Shown in pieces: positions 56,670 through 64,000 of a stretch of DNA of 64,000 bases (positions within the stretch are counted from its first letter, which is position 1; the number at the start of each line of letters is the position of its first letter). Source of the stretch: Balanoglossus misakiensis (Eukaryota; Hemichordata); assembly GCA_040954595.2 (NCBI GenBank), contig CM082593.2:558001-622000 (forward strand), in the 5' to 3' direction. Made by a program: the position numbers and the translations under genes. The notes under the pieces are model-generated. The model saw only the letters and a list, made by a program, of their open reading frames with translations, searched no databases and was not told the origin of the DNA.

Positions 56670-59600
56670 GTTCTGTGAGTATAGCAACGCCTCAACTCCA
56701 AGGATCTGCACCTCACGTATAGTCCTGCATCAATTCACAACAACGGTGATGCTGTGAAGTCTGTGGGTGAACGAACCCTCTGCTCAACTGTGCTGGCAAA
56801 ATCGACTGTAGAATATCAAATGTTGGAGATTAGAGGCGCAGACCGTCTGTTTCTCTGGACGAAATTAAAACGTATGAAAGGAGCATCTGGTGAACGCTAT
56901 TGAAAATCTCCTATCACTGCGGTGTGTGCAACAGTGTGGTAGCACGCGGTTTAACCAATTAACAGGAGCGTTCGACTGGGTCTCGTTGCTGAGTGGAGGT
57001 GTTTAACTTTGTAGAAGCGATAACCGTTGGCGGCGTTGTGTTGAATAATTGGAATAAATCCAATCATGTGATACTGCTTGACTGTTCTGCCGCTGACGAA
57101 CCAAACTATAAATGTTGTGGTGTGAAGACTTTTGAACGATTGAGTCCAGCGCGTTTACATACAAACATACAACGTATGACTTTCCTTTTCACATTATTAT
57201 ATGTTGTCTTGGTAACGATGACACCCAAACTGATTGATCACCTTGGATAATTAATCGGCAGATGTCTCAATTATCAATCTGGTCACCAGCTAATTAAGAT
57301 CCGGTTTTCTGCAAGTAAACAGAGAGAGTTAACAGATAATTAGTACTTTCAGACTATCAACCTTGGATTTACAATGAATGTGGGCGTGCAGTGCCTAAGG
57401 CAAAAAAATAAAAATAAATTAATTGGTTCTGTCATGGCTTTTCTCACAAATTGGGCAACGATACAAATTTCTTTTTTTAATCACCTTGTTGGTGTCAATC
57501 TGTTGGTGTCAATACTGACAGAGACGACAAATTACATGTTTACCGGTATAGAAAGAACCAAAGAATTTAAACTTTCATGAAAAACATTAAACTGTTTTCC
57601 TTTTAATGTCCTTTCTGAAAATATTTGCGGCAACATGCTGTATGGTAGTCTGTTACATTCTCACTCAAACATTAAGGGGTAAGCATCACTGCCTGCGCTT
57701 TGAAGCCCTGCACCAGAAAGCAACAAGTGTTCATTCACAATTGCATACTTAGTCTTCTTCATCTTAGCCATTAACTGTGTCACTTTATCATGACCTAGTG
57801 CCGACAATCAGACTGAGCCTTGTGACACGAGGGGTTTTAAGAAATAATCATTAGATTTCCACTGATTGTAACTCACTGAACCGTAGTAATCCCATCAACG
57901 TAAGGTTCCTGACGCGTTTTTTTCTTTTTTGTTTCCAGAATACAATCAGATCAGAAAATATCCCCTGCCGGTGTCACAGTGAAAACGAACATTATTAAAA
58001 CCATGACACTCATGAGAGATGCCATGGAAACCAATTTGTCAAATGGAACAAGTTCTCAGTGACCAGGATATTGTTTGGACGTTCATTAGAGACTTCCGTT
58101 TATATTACTTTGCTTAAATTACACCACACCGTCCATTATATGTCCATCTTTCACATTCATAGGTTGTAATAGGCAATGTTGTGCCACCAGCATTAAACAG
58201 GTAGTGCGACTCATCCAGCAGTAGAACTAAATCATGGCTCAATGTTGTATATCTCTTGGAAAGACATGCAGCTGTCACAAATAATATCTATTCGGTGGCC
58301 ACGTCAGACTACAGGACATACAGCCAGCCTCCCTGCATTCATTGTACACAAGACAAGACTTTAAGATATGTTTCACAGTGGAGAATTCCAACTTGAAGGC
58401 AACAATTAGACTAAAGGCGTGGTTCCTTCCTCCACACTCAAAACAGACAAATACAATCAAAAGTCATCGAGATCTCCTCAGGAGAACAGGATGTTAGTCA
58501 CTTCCATCCATACTAGTTATTAGCTTTGACCCATACTGAACATTGCACCCTAATTACGAGCAATTTTATTTGACATCAGTATGCTATCTAATTGAGGCCA
58601 TATCAGTATGGTGGGCATTTCAGCTGCATTTGCAATATGACGAATTGTTACTAACATGAAAAGCATGTTCAACCATTCGTTAGCAGTTAATTTTAATTTG
58701 GAACTACTGGTATACTAAATAAAATCAATTATCAACGATAATAATATTGAGCACTGCACATTTACATGCCGTTGATCAGATAAGCTAACGGAGCTGTAAG
58801 TAAGTGAGTGTGTGAGTATAACTAGGAATTGTCAATGACCATCAAAGTCTGCAAGCCACATTAAGTATACTGGTATACTGGATTTGTCAGGAAAGGTACA
58901 TCAAATTATTACAGTGGTTATTATTCCAAAAGTGATTCCATGGTATCGACAGATCTGATTGAGGTAATTATTCAGTATGCAGCGAAATTGTTATCTCTAC
59001 AAATGAAAACGACACTTCTATCAAAGTTGATTGATATCACTTGACAGAGTGGATTCTTTGTAGAATATTGGTTTGTGTTGAACACCATCGATTTTGACAG
59101 GTAATTTTTAAAAGAATAACGAATTAAAGTTGTACGTGCATCTGAGGAACAAGACTCAGATCTTCACGATGTGCTAGTTACAACAATCATTGCTACCTGA
59201 CATCGTGATAATAATTCGGCGAATTCAGACTCATGGTTTATTCAAGTCACGTAGCAAACTTCTGTGGACGTCTTCTACTTCAAATGACGTTATCGTTGAA
59301 TACTTGAGCAGTTTAAAACGTTCAAGGTCAAATGAAAACGATGTTGGACATCGACTTTTACAACATTCATATACAAGACACGTTGTTATGACCATGTGAC
59401 ACAGATACTTTTCAGTGACTTTTCTTCATCCAAGTGGTTGAAAAAAATTAAAATGCATTTAGACAAGATTTCTAAAAATGTTCATTTCAGTAAATAATTT
59501 GGTATTGCATGCTGTAAGGTACATTGATTTGCAAAGCAATCAAGATGGCGAAATCGTTCATTGAAGATGCTAGGATGTGACACCTTTTTTTATATTCATG

Positions 59601-62600
59601 AAAATAAGTACAGAGAATAAACCAAACTAAAAAGGAGTGTCTATATCTGCCATTTGCAAACTCCTTAACTCTCGCAAATAGCAGTTCCGTGACTAAACTT
59701 GCATATTTCCTTCTTAGTGCGCTTTTGTTCTGAAAATAAATTGAATTCCACAATGGCATATGCTTGCCAGAAAACCTCTTCTCATCACAAGTTAAAATTT
59801 TCCATGCCTGAACTTTACAAGAAGAGCTACCATTTGTAACATTTCAAAGTAGTCTTGTTCCAATGACTATGCTAATTTATATATTAACACATTCAGCAAT
59901 ACAATTACTATAAGTCCTTCATATCATTAAAATTTTTCATATCACTAAGTATGCAATAACTTTTGTTCGATCAGACAGGGTAGGACACGTTCGCTTGTGA
60001 AGTGTGAATTGCGTAAAGGTCTTACACCGGAGAAAGCTTCCTTCCTTGTCTACCTGGGCTTCCAGGATGTGAAGACGGAACATACATTATTACGTGAACA
60101 ACGGATATCATGGTGTTATTACGCTTGATCCGGTGTTACAAGCATAAAGCTCTAGCACAAATCATAGTCTGATACATAGAGTGTCTGTGTCTGACTGTGA
60201 TATATATTTGCTCTTCTCTCTTTGTAGTTATTTGCTTTTTATTGTCGACTATTCGTCCATGAGATACTTCAGTAATCTATACAAAAACGATTCCATGCAC
60301 TGAATTGAAAAATCAGCAACTGATGATCACTTTGGCCTCTCAATATTTAATGTCTGATACATCTATTAGTCATTTGTAATGTTGAGTTTTTGTAAATTGT
60401 GGCCTGGAGGGTGATTCGCTGGATGTGATGATATATGCGATGCCAACACATGCAGTAACTTCGTGTTCTCCCAAGCTACCAGCGTAGGAATGTTAAATGT
60501 CTACATGAGACAATTTATTGAATGTTTTAATTATGAATGAACGATCCAGTAATGCATGCATGTAAGCAGGGGCGAGGGTGGTGTAAGTAAGACAGGCAGG
60601 AAGGCAGGATGTTCTGAGACTGGCATATGAGATTTACCCCTCTGTATGACTTCTCTACATTTTATTTACCTTAAAATCCCTTCTTTCCCCGAACAACATT
60701 TATATCATATATGCTATGACCTATCCGTTCTGACATCAGTTTGCTGTAAGTTCCTCACTGATTAGAAAATGTAGTCAAAATTAGAACGGAAAAGAAGGAA
60801 ATTACCGGCAGACCTTTCGGTATTGTCAGAAGCCATTACAAGATGCACTACAGACTACAGCGTAACATTTACCGCCCAGCCTTTCGGTTTTCCCCTTTTA
60901 ACGTTTCCTGAAAGTTCTGCTACAATCTTGATTGGATGCAGCAGACCAAATTTATTAATTTGTGTCTTCGTTCAGAATAGCACAAATTGGTTCGCGTTTA
61001 CCTCGGTTGACCGTACCTGTGCTGAATACACAAACGATTGCGACGATGTACGTAATATAGTTTTCCGTTTCGGGTAGAGTGCTTTAATACATCTGTACCT
61101 GGCACATTTAAGTTCTTTAAGTATAGAGCTAAATAAATATCTGTCTGGGTTGCTATAGAGGGAATAAATATACACAGTTGTGTAATATTCGCCCGCTTTC
61201 GAAATTGACGTTCAAGGGGCAACAGGGGTGCTTAGGTGGATTAACGCTTTTGTTCTCATTACATGTTAACGCAACACATGTACAACTTCTCCAGACATGG
61301 ATTTCTGAAGATATAGAGAACAAACATTAAAAATACTTTGTGCACTTGACTATGACTACATTAAGTAGTAAATTCTGTGCTGTCAAACCCTTATTCACAT
61401 TCCACTGAAGATCATGTGAAAGCTTAACATTTTTTCCGGTGATTAGTAATCAATAAATCACAGTATCTGGAAGACCAATTCATTAAGTTAGCTCAGCAAT
61501 ATTGAGTCTATGGAATGACACAAGGGAAAGAAGTTTGCAGGAAAACAATATTCAAAAAACGCTTTGAACGTGGCGATAAAGAAATCATCCGAATAATCCT
61601 ATCACATGGTTCAACCGCCTCGAAAGAAGTAAAGTAGATCCACAAAAAAGTCATTTAGACCGACGAATGGGTACAATACATTGGTTTTTAAATAGTGAAA
61701 GAAACTAGTCAAGAGGAAATTACTGCACCTGAGTCCTGACCTCTGCGAAATCACTGGGATTTCAATATAACACTTGTGAAAACTATCGGAATCTTACACC
61801 AGGCGTGGTGCCGGCCATTGGCACTCTCTCGCGCCAACTGTTGTAACTCTTGCCAAACCACATTGAAACGCCTGTCCAGTTTGCAGTTCAGGCAGGGAAC
61901 TAATTACCCAAGTCTGACATGGCCTTCGCGGAGTCTCACAGCAGTTACAGACGTGTGTTCTAGATTATGTTCTCAATATCGAAAACAAAATTACTAGTAG
62001 TTGATATGAATAAATATTTGTGTTTTTATATGGCAATTTCTTCAACCACCTCTCACGTTTTATTATTTCAATGACGTATATGTATTTTTCCTTTGACAAT
62101 TTTCTCATTTCTGTGTATGATTTATTATCATTGATTCAATAAGGGCACAAGGCTGGGAGGGTTCTCAAGACTTGTATTCTCCCGATGTCATATTTCACTG
62201 TTATAAGGCAATATATTGCGATAAGGAAATATGCCTATCGTAGCCTCGTTGACATGTTTTACTACACAAGATTGTTTTATTCCAGGCACACACAATGTCA
62301 CTGCATCGTAATTTTATGGTTATTTTTTGGTTGAAATGGAGTCTTTGGACTAAGAAACATATATACGGCAATGATAACATTCTTGTTTGGATTCTCATAA
62401 CAAATTAAGAGTGATGGCTGACTCCCAGGGATGCAATATGTGGCAACCAAACTGACCAGACAACTAATGCAATGAAACCCACTGACCTGAAAAATGAATG
62501 AGGAAGGATTGTCCACGGGATAAAACACAAAGTGATTTAATATCACCATGTCGTTTATTTAAATCCGTCGAGCATTTTTATACCCGACGGGTTTGCAAAA

Positions 62601-64000
62601 ATGCCACTAAGAAGGGAAAATCGACAGTTAAGCAGCGATCAAGATATCTGAAACGTTAGCAATAAAAGTATGTGGCTGCAATTGCATTGAGTTTAAGGCA
62701 TGTTACAAATCATTCTATTTCTTTACAAACAACCACTGTCGAACGCTACATAATTGGTTTCAGAAAACCACCCAAATTACGTCATCGGTTATCCAAGGCA
62801 TCATTAAGTAGAATTTGCACACAGGTAACTTACTTTGATGTGCACACAATCACTATAGAGTCGCCATGATCTGAATAAGACAGAAACGTCCGTTGTTCGT
62901 GACCGAACTAGTCAAGCTGGTTCCAAAGCAAGAGTTGAAAAAGTTGAAAGTGGCGTCGTCCCAGTATCGAGGTTAAGAGCGCCTATTGTCAGCCAGGAGG
63001 AAATAACCACCGTCCATGAATCATGTGTAGCTGGCCTTTTAAACTCAGCAGTGGTTCGGGTGCTACACTGACTTCACAATATCATCTGTCAGTGAATATT
63101 TTTAGTGTGGCCCTGGCGACCCTGTTTCCTGAGCAAATATTCGTAAGTGCAATTTCGTGTATGGAATACATATATAAACGTCATATAATAATTCTAATTT
63201 ATGACACTTTGAGTCGATATTAGAATGCCGACTATCTGAAATTACCAGACAATGTACACATGTCCACGTGAGGGTCTTTTTATTAGAGGGTCTCGGATCG
63301 ACAGATTGTAGACACGTTTCACCAAAAATAGTTTTTAATTAGGTCCATAAATCTTAGAAACAAGCTTAAGTCCATTTTTGCAAACATCACAGCATGTATG
63401 TATGTATGTATGTATGTATGTATGTATGTATGTATGTATGTATGTATGTATGTATGTATGTATGCATGTATTTATTGACAAATGCTTGAGAGTTTATGAC
63501 CTAACGATATAATAATTGATAGTTTTAGTCTATTTCGTTTAAATATTAGCTTTTTCTTTTCTTTGTGCGTTAATATTCAATAATTTTATAACCATCACAC
63601 CCGTCTACAGTTCAACAAAGTTTGTACTGGCCAATTTTACAGTGACTTTAATAACATGGGTCCATTATCCAAAATAAAATTAGCTGTTTTACGCATAAAA
63701 GGTGTCACATTTCACATTTACCAGTGCCCATTTTTGTAGCAAAGGAAAGCGCGTATTAAATATATAATGAGATCTCCAGGGCTCTGTGACGCACATTACT
63801 TCTGACGAAGGCACTTCTTGCACGTATACACAAAACCATCAAGTGTAATTGTTTCTTGCAAGCACACAGTTTTGTTCTTCAATCATCAAGACCTGTAAAA
63901 TTATCACGGTGGCACGAAATAATGAATCAAACTTTTTATGCATATAAAATTATAATTAGAGTATTTCAGAGACATGGTATGAACATGGTATCTGTATCAT
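56670..64000. other. Upstream and intergenic sequence with no convincing gene
   Basis: The first few hundred bases should hold the GPCR 5' UTR and promoter. Short open frames (for example 56,993-57,250; 60,823-61,077; 61,776-61,997; 62,672-62,869) lack family similarity, flanking splice signals or coding bias that I can recognise. Two GC-richer patches at about 61,790-61,960 and 62,880-63,070 could be stray exons or repeat fragments. Confidence 0.55.
63394..63470. repeat. (ATGT)n tetranucleotide microsatellite
   Basis: About 18 perfect ATGT units from 63394 to 63464, then one ATGC variant and a degenerate end (ATGTATTTATT). Confidence 0.95.

Noticed and set aside
51990-56711. GPCR start at 56711
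   Set aside because: That codon is GTG, not ATG; the first ATG in frame is 56669 and an in-frame TGA lies just upstream.
61776-61997. GC-richer patch with open frames on both strands as an exon
   Set aside because: No recognisable family, no partner exons and no convincing splice sites.
62880-63072. Open stretch of about 60 codons on the + strand
   Set aside because: No start context, family similarity or neighbouring exons; expected by chance in 7 kb of intergenic DNA.

Overview
This is a stretch of invertebrate nuclear genome. Every gene is split by canonical GT-AG introns, most of them a few hundred bases long, coding exons stand out against an AT-rich background, and the encoded proteins are animal families: anthrax-toxin-receptor-type adhesion receptor, cadherin, CUB protein and peptide GPCR. 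The base composition and the close fit to vertebrate exon structure and protein sequence suggest a slowly evolving bilaterian such as a hemichordate, amphioxus, brachiopod or mollusc. I cannot fix the phylum from the sequence alone.

Region 1 (1-28,431) is a compact block of five conserved genes: the 3' part of an ANTXR gene (+), GFPT (-), NFU1 (-), a small UPF0728 gene (+) and OGDH (-). ANTXR and GFPT converge tail to tail. NFU1 and UPF0728 diverge from a 463-bp shared upstream region. UPF0728 and OGDH converge with poly(A) signals about 120 bp apart. As I recall the human map, ANTXR1-GFPT1-NFU1 lie side by side on 2p13 and C10orf53-OGDHL side by side on 10q11, in these same relative orientations, so the window appears to hold an ancestral bilaterian linkage block. 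Functionally the block mixes hexosamine synthesis (GFPT), mitochondrial Fe-S assembly (NFU1) and the TCA cycle (OGDH).

Region 2 (28,432-33,118) has an SLC15-type proton-coupled peptide/histidine transporter diverging from OGDH. Its N-terminus carries an acidic dileucine motif that suggests a lysosomal location.

Region 3 (36,020-49,441) holds two cell-surface or secreted protein genes on the + strand. One is a 27-exon single-pass cadherin of about 1,246 residues with about seven cadherin repeats, a juxtamembrane non-cadherin domain and a cytoplasmic tail that ends in a PDZ-ligand-like motif. The other is a 13-exon modular protein with three Cys-rich CDDGG repeats, a Ser/Thr/Pro linker and four CUB domains.

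Region 4 (51,990-56,669) is a four-exon rhodopsin-family peptide GPCR on the - strand. The last 7.3 kb show no convincing gene and end near a long tetranucleotide microsatellite.

The observations I rate highest are the conserved linkage block, a 33-nt in-frame candidate cassette exon in OGDH with a strong acceptor and donor, the exon-shuffled CDDGG/CUB protein, the cadherin architecture, a GC-AG intron in NFU1, a tiny TIR element with flanking direct repeats, and a pre-miRNA-like hairpin near 50.2 kb. Exon boundaries were read by hand from splice signals and frame. For the six complete genes with listed exons the coding lengths sum to whole codons.
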